Shown: positions 1-14,373 of the stretch, in pieces
How the letters are laid out: each line of letters opens with the position of its first letter
Numbering within the stretch: position 1 is the stretch's first letter
Source of the DNA: Dirofilaria immitis
Taxonomy: Eukaryota > Nematoda > Chromadorea > Rhabditida > Onchocercidae
DNA: 64,000 bases
Assembly (NCBI GenBank): GCA_024305405.1
Contig: JAKNDB010000068.1
Coordinates: forward strand, 5,323,501-5,387,500
Direction: 5' to 3'
The notes under the pieces: model-generated
Told to the model about the DNA's origin: nothing
Database searches by the model: none
The model's input: only the letters and a program-made list of their open reading frames with translations
Made by a program: the position numbers and the translations under genes

Positions 1-77
1 CAGTGCCATCTGCTATTTTCTCTTCCATTTTCTTCTTAACTTCTATTTTTCTTTTTGGATAATAAATTTTGCTAAGT

Positions 78-127
78 AGAAAGAGAGAGAAAGGGATAGA
101 GAGAGAGAAAGAGAGAGAGAGAGAGAA
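78..127. repeat. GA-rich microsatellite
   Basis: A run of AG/GA dinucleotides with a few AAG and GGGATA interruptions, about 50 bases long. It is a plain purine tract with no coding potential. Confidence 0.85.
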
Positions 128-2984
128 CAAAAGATATGCTAATATTTTTGCATATTTTTTTATTTAATTTGAATAATAATTATTATTACTATTTTTTGTA
201 ACAGTAGTTTTTAAAAAAGGAAAATAGCAAAATTTATATTCTTTTTATCAAATATGTACTTTCATTATTCATATTAAATTATATCGAATTATATAAGTTT
301 TTTTTTTTAAATTCAAATGAATCATGATAACGCTTGGCAATATCTTGATACTATCACTTCCTCATTAAGTTTCAATTAATGTAATGGTAGATAAGACATT
401 AAGATTATTATATTTTTATTGTATATCAAATTACTTATATATATGCTAATAGGATTACTTCTATACATACATACTTTTTTTTATGATAGCAATTTGAAAT
501 TTTGCCGAAATTTCCCAAAAACTTTGATATTTTTGTAAAAATTTTTTGAAATTTGAATAAATGAATTTCTCCGAAATTAATATCAATTTAGTTTTATCCA
601 TTACCTTTTATTCAAATTTAACAGTACTTTGTTCAATTTTGTTTAATTCTCTCAAATTAGCATAATATTTTTAATAATACCTAATTAATTAGCAAACCAA
701 TTATAATCAAATTTCAATATTTGTTTTTGTAAAATATATAACCAACGTATAATATTACTTTCAATAAAAGTTTATCGATTATTTTGGAATAAAAGTTCGG
801 AAATTCCATATTGCAAGTAAATTGACAATGAAGAAAGATATTTAAAATCCAATCATATACATATATTCGTGTTATCAATTATGTATCGCAATTGTTAATG
901 AAAGCATTTTACTATAATGAATTTTTCATTAGATAATTGCTGATAATGCTTATGTTATTGTTATTATTATTAAGTGATAAGCACAATTTGGTAATATGTC
1001 TGCGAATTAAATGAGCTTATAATATTAATTGCAAATTGAAAAAAAAACAGAAGTAAAGCATAACTATTTTTTTCCTAAATTGGTTCAATTTAATTTTATA
1101 TAATTTAATTCCAGTCCATTTCAATTCGATTTGAATACAATATTCTGATAGAATTGATTGCACAAATAAATTAATTCGAAGGACAAATTTAAAATTTTTT
1201 TCACAATTCAAGTTGCAAATTAAACTTCATACAGCGTCACTGTTTAGAGAAATACTGAAATCTAATAAATTATCTGAAAATTGGAATACTTTTTTGTTCC
1301 ATCTGAATTGCTATTATAAAAATTGCAATTTAAAAAATAATTTATCGCTTCCTAGTAACAGTCAAAAAAAAAGAACTGATCTTATTAATGACTGACAAAA
1401 CAGTCAAAGTACTGTAATTAATTCACCTCTAATTAATTTACCATTTTTGTTATTCACTAAAAATAGGATATTACCATTTTTTTTTTTGTTAGATTGAGAT
1501 CAGGACATGACCTTCCTTTTGCACAAGAACTGATAAAATTGTGTCAAATTTATATAATGAATGTATCATAATTTAAATAGCAAATTTATTTTTGCATTTC
1601 TTTTCAATTTTTTTAATTTGCATATCAAAAGATTTTTAATATGCAAATAAACTTATCGTTAACTTCTTTTGAATTTTAATAATTTTTCATAACTGGATGA
1701 TAATATCAACGATTTAAAACTTCTATATTTTAAATTATACTATAATTTAATAAATTGTAAAAAATACATGAAGGACTGTGAACTATTATGTTTGCCATTA
1801 ATTTATTACTTTTAACATAAATTATATTGTAATAATTTTAAGTAAAATTCAATAACGATAAAATGAATGAATACATTTCAACATTTCTCTTTTTTCAACT
1901 TTCATTTAAAATGAAATAAAAGCAAAGCGTTAGAAAAAAAAGGAAATGCAAAATTGAAATGAATTAATCAGCAAAATGTGCACATGTAAATTAAATTAGC
2001 ATACCGGATACGAAATGCAAATACAATTAGTAACTGTTGACAATAATAATCATAATCATATTGGTGATAATAATGATTATTATTACAGAGAAGAAAAATA
2101 AATATCTACAAGTTGCTAATACCATTATTGCATGATGGAAGAAAAAGAAAAGGACAACAGAACGAAAATAATATTCTAGGCTAAAATAATCATACCTGAA
2201 GCCAGTGAATTATTACTAGTCTTTATTAAAAAATTTTAAGCAAGCAATTTTGTAAAATTCAATAAAAGCATAAATTTTAATGTTTGGCATCGTCTCAGCC
2301 TAATTTTCTCGCGACATGATTGCTATGTATTATCAGTTATCGTCCGGAAGTAAACCATGTTGGAAAATTTCAAGATTATCTTGAAATTGATAACAAAAGT
2401 AAATTAAAAACTAGAACTCAAATTTTGATTTCATACCAATCTTGCATAATTTAAAAGTGCAGCGAGAAAACTTCACATTACAATATGAATTATACTTCTT
2501 CCCCTAAAAACTATATTTAATTTAGGCCAATGCATAGCCTAGACTAATAGATCATTGAAATGATATCAGCGATAGAAGAGGATATCAAAACAATATGAAA
2601 ATATTGCAGTCTCCCATAGCACTTTTTGACGTTAAATTAATTCCTCTGATATTCTTTTTTGTTCCACAATGCTTGCATGCAGTTGCGTATTGACGTATAT
2701 TAATACTAATTACGGATACGATGCATCAAATAGCCGAATCCTATTCGTTCGTTAAAATAATCAAGTAATCAATCATTTCTCAATAAAAATAAAAATCTTT
2801 TGCTTTTGATAAATTTTATCAATGTTTTCATTCATTCTATAGTATAATTTGCAATCTTAGAAACTGGGAAAGATCTAAACATGCACATGACATTAAATAT
2901 AAAAATTTTTAAGCAAAAAACATTTTTTTCTTTTATTTAAGAAATTGCGAAAAATGGTAGCAAGAATTACACCAAATTACGATA

Positions 2985-3130
2985 AAATAGTAAACAATTA
3001 TAACGAATTACAATGAAATGTTGACGAATTATAATGAATTGGAATGAAAATTTGAACATAATGAGTCATGATGAAATGTTGAAAAATTATAATGAAATGC
3101 TACTGAATTATAATGTATTACGATAACAGA
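2985..3130. repeat. Degenerate short tandem repeats
   Basis: Variants of GAATTATAATGAA alternate with AATGAAATGTTGA several times over about 140 bases, giving a loose, imperfect repeat with spacing of roughly 15-40 bases. The copies are too diverged to fix a unit length by eye. Confidence 0.5.
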
Positions 3131-3469
3131 TATGAAGTGCTGTAACATAAACTTAATATGAAGCGACAAGAAAAAAAATTCAAAAGCGAGAAAAAATTTC
3201 CATTAAATAATTCAAATTTGCTCTAAAAATATTTTCGCTATTTTCATAATTGTATTTGAAATGTCGCAAAATTATTTCATTATTATAATTGATTATTATA
3301 ATTTTTATCTTATAAGTTTGGCAACAATTTTATTTTCCAATACTGATCCCATTTTAAATTACAATAATAATGCTTAAAATCAGTCAGAAGAAAATATGAA
3401 AGCTTAGAGTTCCCTCAGAAAAAATAGATATAATACGATCATTTTCATAAATGAAGTATTAATCCTTTT

Positions 3470-3475
3470 TTATTC
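3470..3475 (-). promoter_or_regulatory. Poly(A) signal of the annexin gene
   Basis: The minus strand reads AATAAA about 45 bases beyond the annexin stop codon, which is a normal spacing for a nematode 3' UTR. Confidence 0.5.
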
Positions 3476-3517
3476 ATTATGCTGTTGTTGTTGTAATTGA
3501 TGAGTAATTAAAACCAT

Positions 3518-6500
3518 TCAATTTCCTTTGATAATAACAATTAATGCATCACGATATGGTCCTGAACATTCCGATTTAACCCAATCAACTAATGACTTCT
3601 TGTACATTCTTTCAAATTCTTCTCGAATTAATGCCAAATCGATTTCGGATCGTGAAACGACTATTCTTATCAAATGTTGATCATCTGTACCAAGACCCTA
3701 AAATAATATTAAATAATTAAATTAAAAGTGATTTTTGCCATATCTTCAATAACTATTGATTCATTGATTCAAATTTGAACTATATGATTTGATTCGGCTT
3801 AATTTAACCAATTCCGAAAAAATGTTTTTTAAAAGAAAAGAATTTTTTCCCATGCGAAAAAGGGGACTATGATAATGGGAATAACAAATTCATGTATAAT
3901 CTACGGTTCTATTAATGCTAACAAAAATGTATTCATTCAAATCGACAATCGATATACGATAGTACATATATGTGGACACATCTGGACAAAGCACTATTAG
4001 AGGGGTTTGTTCAAAAGAAAAATTCGCAATGCGTCCTCATTAAACATCCACTTTTGAAAATGCCTTTGGATATGTTCTTAGCAATTACCATTCCAATATT
4101 GAGCAATAAAACTTTTTCTCTTCCAAATTCTTTTATTATAAAAGAATATAATACAAATTGATGCAAACTAAATGATAAATGATAAAATGTAAGAACTGAT
4201 AGCAAAATATCAATGTATATTTTTATTCTATAGATTAAGAATATTAACTCACCTTCATGGCATCATATAATTGCTTTGCAAAAAGCGCGGTTTATTCTGA
4301 ATGCTATCAATCAAAGCTAAGTAAGCAACCTTTGCATCACCGCTGAACACTCTCTGCAAATATAATTGTAATTGCAACTCATAGGCTAATCTAAAATTGG
4401 ATTAGACCAATCCAACATCGATTTACATAGTACGATAATAATTTTGCGTAAATTTCATATATTTAAAATGATTTTTATGTTTCATCTCAAATAACTCAAA
4501 TGACATATTCAAAAAAGAAAATTTCGATTATTCTATGCTAAGTTAGGGTTGTATGAATTGTTATAAAATTTTCCGTTTTTAAACATATATTACTAAATGT
4601 ATATATTGCAGTATAACCTTACTTTGAAATTAATTTTTATGATTATTTTTTTGGATAAAATGTTCAAATCTCTCTGATTCTTTGATAAGAGATCTTTTAT
4701 AGCCGTAAAAACAGATGCCTAGTAATGATTTTTTGCAAGGAAATGCAGATAACAATTTCCAAATTAAATATTACTCAGATCAAAATATTAAAATAAAAAT
4801 AGACCATAATAATGAAATAACAACTGATATTGTTTTCAATTATTAGAAATTTTTAAGCGTACCTCGATAGCTGTCGTTAAAGGTTCACCGGTCATGCTCT
4901 GATATTCACTGAACAGTTTTTGGATCTGCCGAAAATTTTCTTGACTTAGAACCATTTTGAAAGCTTCTTTATCCGGTTTTTCCTTTTTTCCTTATTGCCA
5001 AACATTCGCTTCGCTACCTTAAAATATTTAATATGATCGAATTAAGAAAATAGAAAAATAAAAAACTCGTATTAAAAAAATATTGGCACTAATTTTATTT
5101 CTATCTTTGCTCGCATTTTTTTCTTCACTTTTAACTTATTCTATCCTTACTTATTTTCATTGATTTGAAAATGAAGTAGACATTTATACATATTTCTTAA
5201 TGTTTTAACGACTGAAACATCTGTTCCTGCCACTTTGTACATACATTTTATATTTAATAGAATTTTGAAGAATATTAAATTACAATTTATACTTCGTCGT
5301 TAAACGAATATATTAAAAACCTATTATTCATAAAAAAAAAAAAATGATGTAAATTTGTTATCTTACGCTAAATTATCTCATTCAATCAATTATAATTATA
5401 ATAACTACACCTTTGAATAATTATCATATCCTCACCGAAGAATATTATCACTTATGTCGCATCATTCAAAGAAAATTATAAGAAACTAGCAAAGAATTTT
5501 AAAAAAAATAATTTTAAAAAGATAAGAGAATGAAAAAAACTAGCTTCTCTCGCTTTTAAATAATTAACATTGTATGATTGATCTCGACGATTGTTAAGTA
5601 ATGCCAAAAGTAATTCTTTGAAATCACCGCTTGTATCACCAACAATATCACTTTCCAATGTTCTACCATATTCCTCCTTGTATTCATTTTTAATTGCTTC
5701 TAATTCATCGTCATTTCGAGAACAGAGAATATCAATCAATGTTATTTCTGTTGTACCCAAACCCTAAAAGAGGAAAATTGATTTCTTTTGCTTATTTTAA
5801 ATTTATTTCATGAATTGAAGCAATAAAAAGGACAAATAAAACATCACATAATCAAAAATGTTACATATATTGCCTTCTCTTTATTTTGAATTTGCAAAAA
5901 TAAATGTGAAAAAGATAAAATCGAATTTTTATTTAAATATTTCTAAAAATTTTTAAGTTTTTCAAATAAAATATTCCCATTTGACCGAACCTTCATAGCT
6001 TTTTGTAATTGCATAGCATCATATTTGGTTGGTGTTTCCATTAATCCAACAATGACATCCTCAAAATCACCCGACAATTCCTTTTTAGTTCATCAATTAA
6101 ATCTTTTCCATATTTAATTTTGTATGGTGTACGAATCTAAGAAATATAATTGTCAATAATAAAATAAAAAAAATAACCGCAATGTAAGCAAAAAATTGTA
6201 AAGAAAAATTTCTTTTTTAAAAAACTAAAGTTAGCATTGCGTAAAATATTATCAGTTTTTTAACTTAATTATCGTACACACTTAATGATAAAATAATTAT
6301 CGTCTATGCATCGGTAATTTTTCAATGCAAGCATATAATACTAAAAAGTAGTTCAACCGAATATAAAACTAATTAAGTCTGATAAAATTTAACTTGATAT
6401 CTTAACTTTTTCTAATTTCTTTGCAACCATAATGTTTGTATCAGTTTTTATTGTTATTCATCGATAGCCGAAAATTTTTATTCCATGATTATGTTAGCAT

Positions 6501-6916
6501 CATTGACTTACTTCATCGAGTTTAAATCTTTCTCAATTAAATAGATCGGATAAAATGTTGATTGGAAATTTTAATTATAGGATAAAATATAGAAACTGAA
6601 AATAACTAATAACATTTAGTATTTATCATTTAATAATAATATAATTTACAACCTATTTTCTCATTAGAACGATTTAATCTTAAATATTTCAACATATATT
6701 TCATTTAAAAAACAGTCAAATCTTTTAACATCAATTAATAATAAATAAAACAAAAATAACCATTTGTCTTTGTGCATTGTTACAGTGAGCGATGACCTGG
6801 ATAACACGATATTTGTCGCATCCTGAGCCTTTCATCGCATCATATAACGTATCAGCAGCTATTTCAGCATTGAAATCAATTTTTGGCTTGATTGTACCAT
6901 AAAAATCGTACGTCAT
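3518..6916 (-). CDS. Annexin (calcium-dependent phospholipid-binding protein)
   Basis: Six exons: 6916-6761, 6136-5991, 5763-5541, 5013-4863, 4353-4253, 3697-3518. The rebuilt protein is about 319 residues, the usual size of a four-repeat annexin. Annexins bind acidic membranes through Ca2+ loops of the KGxGT type. Repeat 1 opens with AMKGSGCDK (about residues 27-35), a degenerate loop lacking the GT. Repeat 2 has KGLGTTE (about 101-107) and repeat 4 KGLGTDD (about 260-266), both good type II loops. Repeat 3 has no recognisable loop. Three exons each need one extra base to stay in frame, in runs at 6082-6086, 4984-4989 and 4280-4284; the exon 5 case is plain because 101 bases lie between two phase-0 introns. 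The ATG was chosen because it lies just inside a TTTCAG acceptor. The family call is secure; the exact nex-type orthologue is not assigned. Confidence 0.9.
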
Positions 6917-6949
6917 TTTCAGCAAATTCAAAAAGCTTTTGTTGGACAA

Positions 6950-6951
6950 CT
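6950..6951 (-). promoter_or_regulatory. Candidate trans-splice (SL) acceptor of the annexin gene
   Basis: A TTCTTTCAG acceptor lies 33 bases upstream of the annexin ATG, with no coding exon found upstream. This is what a spliced-leader addition site looks like in nematodes. An upstream non-coding exon joined by ordinary splicing is the alternative. Confidence 0.45.
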
Positions 6952-8760
6952 GAAAGAAATAATATTTGTATTTGAAAAAAAAATGATAATTCGATGATCG
7001 AAGATGAAATATAATAAACATATAAGATTTATCATTGGATTAGAAAAATCAAATTACTCTCAAATTTCCAAATTTATCGTCACATACATTTTAATCTAAA
7101 ATAGAGATTTAAACGCTAAAAGAATAGTTCGGCTAATTAACATTTATCAATGTAATAATAGCTCAAGTATTTAAATACGAGAATTCGACTCGGTTACATA
7201 TCTTGATGCAATTGATTTTTATCGGTTCGAACGTTTAAATGTTTATTTTGACTGATGAATGTTTAGTAAAGAATAAATTTACATAAAAACATATATAAAA
7301 TATTATTTTATAGTAATTTTAAAACTATTGTTCATATTTATATTTATTTTGTACTATTGTTGTTGACTCGAGAAATGATCTGCTACTCATTTCCTGCTTT
7401 GCTATCGTTTTTTTCTAAATTCTTAAGCTAAATATCTCAACTTAGACAATATTATTTATTCGTCATCAAAACGGAAATAATTATTTCTGAGATACAAACA
7501 GAAAAGAATGAAAAGAGTGAACAATCTTTAAGCTAAAAATAAAAAGACTGGAAAAAGTACTAATTTTTTATAAATCAGTATCAAATGCTAAAGATCAATC
7601 TTCAATACACTCTTGTATTGAAAGTTAAGAAATTCATTAAATATTCTTATATTTTGTTTGTGCAGCAAAAATTGTTTACTTTAGTTGAATTCATGTTGAT
7701 CGAAACTATATTTTATAAATAGAAGAAATGCAGATAAATATAATTTTAATAAATAATAAAATCATCGTTACATGTTATAAAATTACCTTTCTATAATTAA
7801 ATATAATTATGAATAACATCATAAGAAGAGATACAGATGATGAATATGATGAATACGACATGTAATAAATATATATATATAACTTATCACATAATTGGAA
7901 GTGATATTTCTTAAATTTACATCATAAAAGAGCATATTTTTCAAATTCACACTTTTTCATTTGAATAATGAAAGGATTAAAATATTTCGAACTATTTCAA
8001 AATTTTAATGAATTTAAACAACTCACGTAACCTACTTCATATAGTTGAGGGAAAAAAAAGTTTTCGGCAAGATATTTGGAGAAAAAGAAAATAATAATAA
8101 CGAACTTCTTTCTCATAATGAGATGCAATTCAATTTTCATGGTAAAATAAAATTCGGGAAAAAAATAAGAAAAAAATAAAGATGCTTCAGTGGTAATCAT
8201 AACAAATTGCCAAAAAGCTTTACATTTTCAAAATCAATTCAAAAGGCAAAACGAAAAAAGCTGTGCCTTTGACAATTTACACTTTCTTTAAGAAAATAAA
8301 TTGAGGAATTATATTAATTAAAGAAGTAGCAAAATCAAAAAAAACTGATTCATTAACCAATAATTAATTTTATTAAACATTTCATTGGCAATACCTTCTA
8401 TTTTATTTAATAATTTTGATAAATTAAAACTTTCATTTTCAAAAATAATAATATATGAAAGAATGAAGACAGAAAATACAAATAAATGAGAAGTGCATTT
8501 GTTCGAAAGTACACAGCAAAGATGTTTTTAGTAGCACAAGAGCACAATATAAGGCGTTCTCTAATATATATGTATATTGCCTGCCTTTCTCGATGCAAAG
8601 TTGAATGCCTTTTAGATGCATGCATACATAGTACAAATGCCTTTTACGTATCCAATATAGTGCTTGAATTTAAATCGTAACGCATAACTTTTCCGGAAAA
8701 TTTATCCGGAAGGTTTATTTCAAATAATTCATACCAAAAAATCTGTCTGATACTTATTAC

Positions 8761-8843
8761 AAGGCTATTTTTAGTAGTATTAATTCATTTTCAATAGCAC
8801 TAAAAGATATGAGCCAAAAGTATATTATAAGGCTATTTTTAGT
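8761..8843. repeat. Two direct copies of a 15-base motif
   Basis: The motif AAGGCTATTTTTAGT occurs at 8761 and again at 8829, 68 bases apart. Only two copies are seen, so this may be a short local duplication. Confidence 0.6.
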
Positions 8844-9214
8844 GCATCCTTTATATCCTAACTAAATATAAAGGAAGGCCTAGTTTCAAACTATGCTATA
8901 ACATTCATTGCAATAATGATGAATGATGACACACAGAAGTGATGAAAGTTGACAACCGCCTCTGATACAATGAATTTTTCAAATGGTTCCCATTAACTCT
9001 GTGCTATCTATCGTATGACAATGAGTCATCATTTCCCTTTTTTTTAATAGGAAAGAAAAAAAAGGGAACGGATGGATTAAATTGTACTTCAGCAAAAATT
9101 AATCAAATTTATTATTATCCATTCTCTCTCTTAATATTTCTCCTTTTTTTCTCTCTCTTCTTTATTATCATTTTTATGAAACAAATTAATTATAAAATAT
9201 TACTACACTTACCT

Positions 9215-9519
9215 GTACAATATTATGCATACGTGCATAATTCATATATAACATACTAACATAATACTGTGCATACGTGCATAATTCATATATAACATAC
9301 TAACATAATACTATGCATACGTACATAATTCATGTATAACATACTAACATAATACTATGCATACGTGCATAATTCATATATAACATACTGACACAATACT
9401 ATGCATACGTGCATAATTCATATATAACATACTAACATAATACTGTGCATACGTGCATAATTCATATATAACATATTCATATATAACATACTGACACAAT
9501 ACTATGCGTACGTGCATAA
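9215..9519. repeat. 44-bp minisatellite, about 7 copies
   Basis: The motif TGCATACGTGCATAATTC recurs with its GCAT at 9227, 9271, 9315, 9359, 9403 and 9447, exactly 44 bases apart each time. A final copy starts at 9506, after an extra 15 bases that repeat the TATAACATATTCATA portion. Copies differ by only one to four substitutions, so the array is young. Each unit carries a near-palindromic core (TGCATACGTGCA). Confidence 0.95.
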
Positions 9520-9788
9520 AATACATGTGATACATGATTTTTGGTATATTTTAAATATTGACTCACTAAGTGATCAATGATAAGCATAATAAGCGATCGA
9601 GCAATAAACATAACAGCCAACCAAGCTCATTTCTAGAATTTTCACGTTCCAATCAAAAAGATGTAAAAGTTATCTGAAAATTAACGTACTAAATAATAAA
9701 ATATATTTTGATCCTTCATTATCGATTTCTGATTCCAACAATCTAATTTATGAAATTGCATTAGTATTTTATGGAAGAAATCAATAAT

Positions 9789-9810
9789 ACATATATATAT
9801 ATATATATAT
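9789..9810. repeat. AT dinucleotide microsatellite
   Basis: An uninterrupted ATATAT run of about 22 bases in gene-free DNA. Confidence 0.8.
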
Positions 9811-10475
9811 TAATTGCAGGAATAAGAAAAAAATTGATAAGTGATAGGAGATAGTTTAACTTATAGGTCATGAGCTGAATGATTCTTGACCTATTACATA
9901 TTTATATGAGAAGTTTGATATGGTAAAATAGATAGGATACAATAATTAATGCAACGAATATAAACAAACAAACTGAATAATATTATTTAAATTGAATTAT
10001 AAACACTATATAACATAAATTTGAAATAATTATAAAAGCGTTAATTTGAAATATTTTTAATCGCAATGTGTAGTAAAAATTGGGAAATAAAAGGATATAA
10101 TCTTAGAGATTAATATAAACATATTTATTTAATTTGCTTATTTTAACAAACTAAAATAAACAATGAACGACGAAAGGGAAAGTTTAATATATAATTAAAT
10201 GAAATTGTTAAATAAAATAAAATAAAATAAAAGATTAAATATATTATTGGAGTTAAATTAATTTAAATATAAATAATCATTGATTATTGTTAAAAATAAA
10301 AATCTCATAAGAATGATAAAACATTAAATGGAATAATTAAATATATAATGAATATATCTATAATAAAATATAAGTAAATATTATATGATAAAGATGTTCA
10401 CACTATATAATATACCATATAATAAATCAATTTATAATAAGAAATACAAATTTAATGTAAATTAATAATTCACCA

Positions 10476-10637
10476 TCATTTTAATTTTATATCATTATCT
10501 TCCTTAATCTATCAAAAAAATTAATTAATTAATTATTTTTAAAAAAAGTTGCCATAGCATTGTTATGAATAACATCAATAAGAAATATAAATATAAATTC
10601 AATGATAAGATTAAGGAAGATAATGATATTAAAATGA
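10476..10637. repeat. Long inverted repeat (arms about 30-35 bases)
   Basis: The left arm (10476-10510) is the reverse complement of the right arm (10608-10637), apart from a 5-base insertion in the left arm; the shared core is AGATTAAGGAAGATAATGAT. The arms are separated by about 97 bases. This could be a miniature inverted-repeat element or a chance hairpin. No target-site duplication was identified. Confidence 0.65.
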
Positions 10638-13600
10638 TTTATTTTAGCAAAAGGAATGCAAGTATTTGGAAAATGAAATTCTCTTAATAATCATTAATAT
10701 TGTATAGCTAATTATAAGAGAATTGATAATAAATTGGATGATAAAAAGATTAATAGAAGGAAAAATCGCATGATATGATGTTTGATATATTTCCAATTTA
10801 TCGATACAATTCCGTCTGTTCGATACACTATTCCATGATGTGAACAAATTTTTCAAATATCAAAAAGGAAAAAGCGATAATTATGGAAATATAAGAGTTT
10901 ATTGATTGCTTTGTATTGAAAAAAAATAACAACAGGAATAATAATAATAATAATAGTAATGATTATAATTTGCTAATAATGATAGCGATAAGAACAATAT
11001 TGGTAGTGATGATAATGATTGCCGAGATAATGATAGTGATAATATAATGATAACTATCCTATACTAAAAAGAAAAAGCTAATAATTATATTTAAAAATAC
11101 ATTTTATTGAATTTTTTTCTTTTTTTTATTTTGTTTATTAAAAATTAATATTAATTGTTTAATTTTAGCAGAAATAAGAAAATATTCAATTATTATTTGA
11201 TAATATTTTAGAAATATTATCAAATGCATATTTATTTATGAAAATATAAAGTAAAATTATTATAACAGCAATTCTAATCGCAAAACAACTCATTCATCCT
11301 TCGTTTATATTATCTATGAGATTGATTGATCATTTTCCATTTATAGTATCATTATTATTTCATGGTTCATTAATGTTGTATTTAATGACGATAATGATTC
11401 TAACAATTAATAACAACAATAATGATGATTTTGATGATAATGATAATGATAATAATAATGGTAATAGATGATGATGTTTAAAATGAAATAATGAACAAAT
11501 GGATAAGAATGCCTGCTAAACTATTATAATTTTGAATAAAAGAAAAATCATATGATGAAAATAGTTTGGAAAAAAAGTATCGCATTAATTAAATGCATAA
11601 ATGATTAGTTATATCACAAATTTATCATTAAAATATTAATTACTATTTCTCGTCAAGACGAATAAACAAATTAGAAATTATCCATTTTAAAAATAATAAA
11701 AAAAAATTGGCTAAATTTAGATTTTCCTTTAATTTTTTTCTTTATTTTGTTGAAATTTTTGGAAGAAATGAATCGATAAAATGTAACATATTTAGAATCG
11801 ATGGAATTTTTTTCTTTTTTTTTTAAAGCATACATAATACACACGATTACAGGGTATCTGCTTACTCATTTTTCACTTTTTTTTCTTTTTTTTTGTTTCA
11901 ACTATAACCAAATAAATTTTTTCAGTTTTACTTTTCTTTTGCAAAGACATTTTAAAAAAGAAAAAGTGGTAGAAAAGAAAGAAAGAATTGAAAATGAATT
12001 AGCATAAATTGTACACAAATGTAATGGATATATAATTAAAAAAATAAAACGAAATGATATAATTAAATTTGAAATGGAAAATGTTTCAAATGGATTTTTT
12101 TAACGATTCTTTTAAACGATAGATAGTATTTCAATTGAGAGAAAGGAAAAAATGAAGTAAATTATTATTGCCATCATGTCAATACATTATGCATCATTAA
12201 TTAAATTAATAATAATTGATGAGATAATTGTAATTAAAGAAAATATTGTAATTAAAAGTATAATTTTAAATTTAAAATAAGAGTAAACAAAAATGATAGT
12301 ATAATAAATAAAAATTTATAAATAAATGCATAATTTAGCTAAAGCTTTTATTAAATAAATAATCAAATAAGTATAATTCTTAAAAAGAAATTCTTATTAA
12401 ATTATTGTATTTCAAAGAAGGGCTTTTCTTTTCTTTTCTTTTTTTTTTTAAATCTATCCATCAATGTAATATTAGTTTTACAGTGTTTTAGAATGGTACA
12501 TTTTGAGGAGTGAAAAGCATTTGTTGGACTTATTTTTGAAGAATTTCTTTTCGATTAAATTTAAATTAAACTACAACATGAATGCCATTTATCGAGAACT
12601 GGTGACATCGAAAAGAGGCTGCAAAAAAAGTTTTAATATCTTAAATATTAATTAGCATTAATTAGAAATAAATTCAATCTTTTTTTTCTTTATTTCTTAA
12701 AAATGAATAAATATATCATGCTGTTATTTTACATCGATCGATCAATAATTATTTTACATCTGATCGATAATAAGCATTTTAGTTCAATTTAATGATTTCG
12801 CGATGCAGTGGATAATAGATTTGCATAAATAAATCGAGAATGTATTACAGTTAGAATATTTATGCTATAAATAAACCATGATAAACTAATTCATTATCGA
12901 TTTCAGTATTCATTTTATTATCCAAATGATTTGATAATGATATTTATTGCCATCATAAATAGTCAATACATTCGAAACCAATTATTATTAAAAATTTATG
13001 CCTTTCATTTCAAAAAAAAACAATAATAAAAACTGCTACTTAATATTATTCATTGAGGTATTTGATTATAAATTCATCTAAGTAATATGTATGTTTCATA
13101 TTTTTTTTTCACAACTTTTTAATTCCAAAAATTTGTTCGTTAATTTTATCGCCAATTTTTATTTCAATTTCCACTTCTTTTTTTATGTGAAAATTTAATC
13201 TTTTCATTTAATCAAAAAATAATATGAAGAAGAAAAGAATGAAAAAGAAAAAATAAAAGAGTAGCAGAAATAATGAATTACAATAAATGCATATACTATA
13301 ATGATTCATACAAATATTCTTATTCAATTTTAAAAATAAGATATATTTAAAAGATAAAATTAAATCAATGAAATAATCCAATACTTTTGTATTAATATCA
13401 TACAATACATAATATATAAAAATACTTGAATAAGAAAAAAATAAATGAATACCAATAAGTACCAGTATTTATTTTGCAGCATAAAATTATTTATTTAAAA
13501 CATAAACTAAAAAGAAAAGCAAAAATGAAACATTTCAAAAAGTAATATTTCAAAATATTTTACATCCTAACAACAACAATTTAAGGATAAAAGTGCAAAA

Positions 13601-14373
13601 GAAAAATAGAAAGATTCAAAATTCCTAAAAGATTTTTATCCAAAGAAATCATACATAAGTAAATTGAACTTCTGTTATCAGAAATAAAAAAACTTCCTCT
13701 TCCATTTTTCCTTTTTTAAACGAAATTTTTGCAAGAAAATATATTTCTTCTTATAGCAATTACAGTTACTCAATTCGCGAATTAAAATTCCAAAATTTTT
13801 TTTTCCTAACAAAAATTATCATTATCCATTATCCATCTATTTAGCATTAAATTAATCAAAATTTGAATTTGTACATTTTCAAAATCAAAAATATATCGTC
13901 GGTTGGCAAAGAAAATTTATTTTCGCAAGCTGTTTTTCTTTGATATCAAATAATAGCACAAAAACTGATAAACTATTCATTAGTAATTGGAAAATGAAAA
14001 ATAAAAGTAAAGATATTTCAATGAAATATATGTGACAAACAACTTTACAAGTAATACTAAACAGTATAATCCTGAAATATTGACCTGTTTTTTTTTTACT
14101 TATATTTCTTTACAGCATTCATATAATTTGCTTCACTTATCAGAATTTATTTCTTTTTTCAACTTTATTCTTAAATTATCTTTCACTTCAACTTCTTCTT
14201 CTCTTTTAAAATTTTGATAATCTCATAATTTTTTTGTTTCAATTTGAAAAAGAAACTTTCGCCATTTGTTTTACACACAAATAATATATATCATAGAAAA
14301 TATTGATTGAAAAGAAATGGATCCGAAAAAATGGATATTTCCGGAAAAGAAACAGGAATATGACAGTAATATA

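Larger units (their letters stand above)
1..3469. other. Gene-free left flank
   Basis: No exon with recognisable protein similarity is seen on either strand. The stretch is AT-rich and broken by stops in all frames. It holds a GA-rich purine tract near 78-127 and a patch of degenerate repeats near 2985-3130 (separate entries). It lies downstream of the annexin 3' end. A short open stretch at the extreme left edge on the minus strand is too small to call. Confidence 0.6.
6952..14373. other. Gene-free region upstream of annexin
   Basis: About 7.4 kb with no exon I can support on either strand. It holds a duplicated 15-base motif (8761, 8829), a 44-bp tandem array (9215-9519), an AT microsatellite (about 9789-9810), a long inverted repeat (10476-10637), and patches of AAT/GAT trinucleotides near 10935-11045 and 11400-11475. 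The rest is AT-rich sequence. Annexin regulatory sequence presumably lies at its left end. Confidence 0.55.

Noticed and set aside
1..28. Minus-strand frame MEEKIADGT running off the left edge
   Set aside because: Only nine codons are visible, with no family signal and no splice evidence.
3518..6916. Annexin as a pseudogene because of its three frame breaks
   Set aside because: Splice sites, phases and motifs are otherwise intact, and the same type of break appears in every gene here, including rpl-15.
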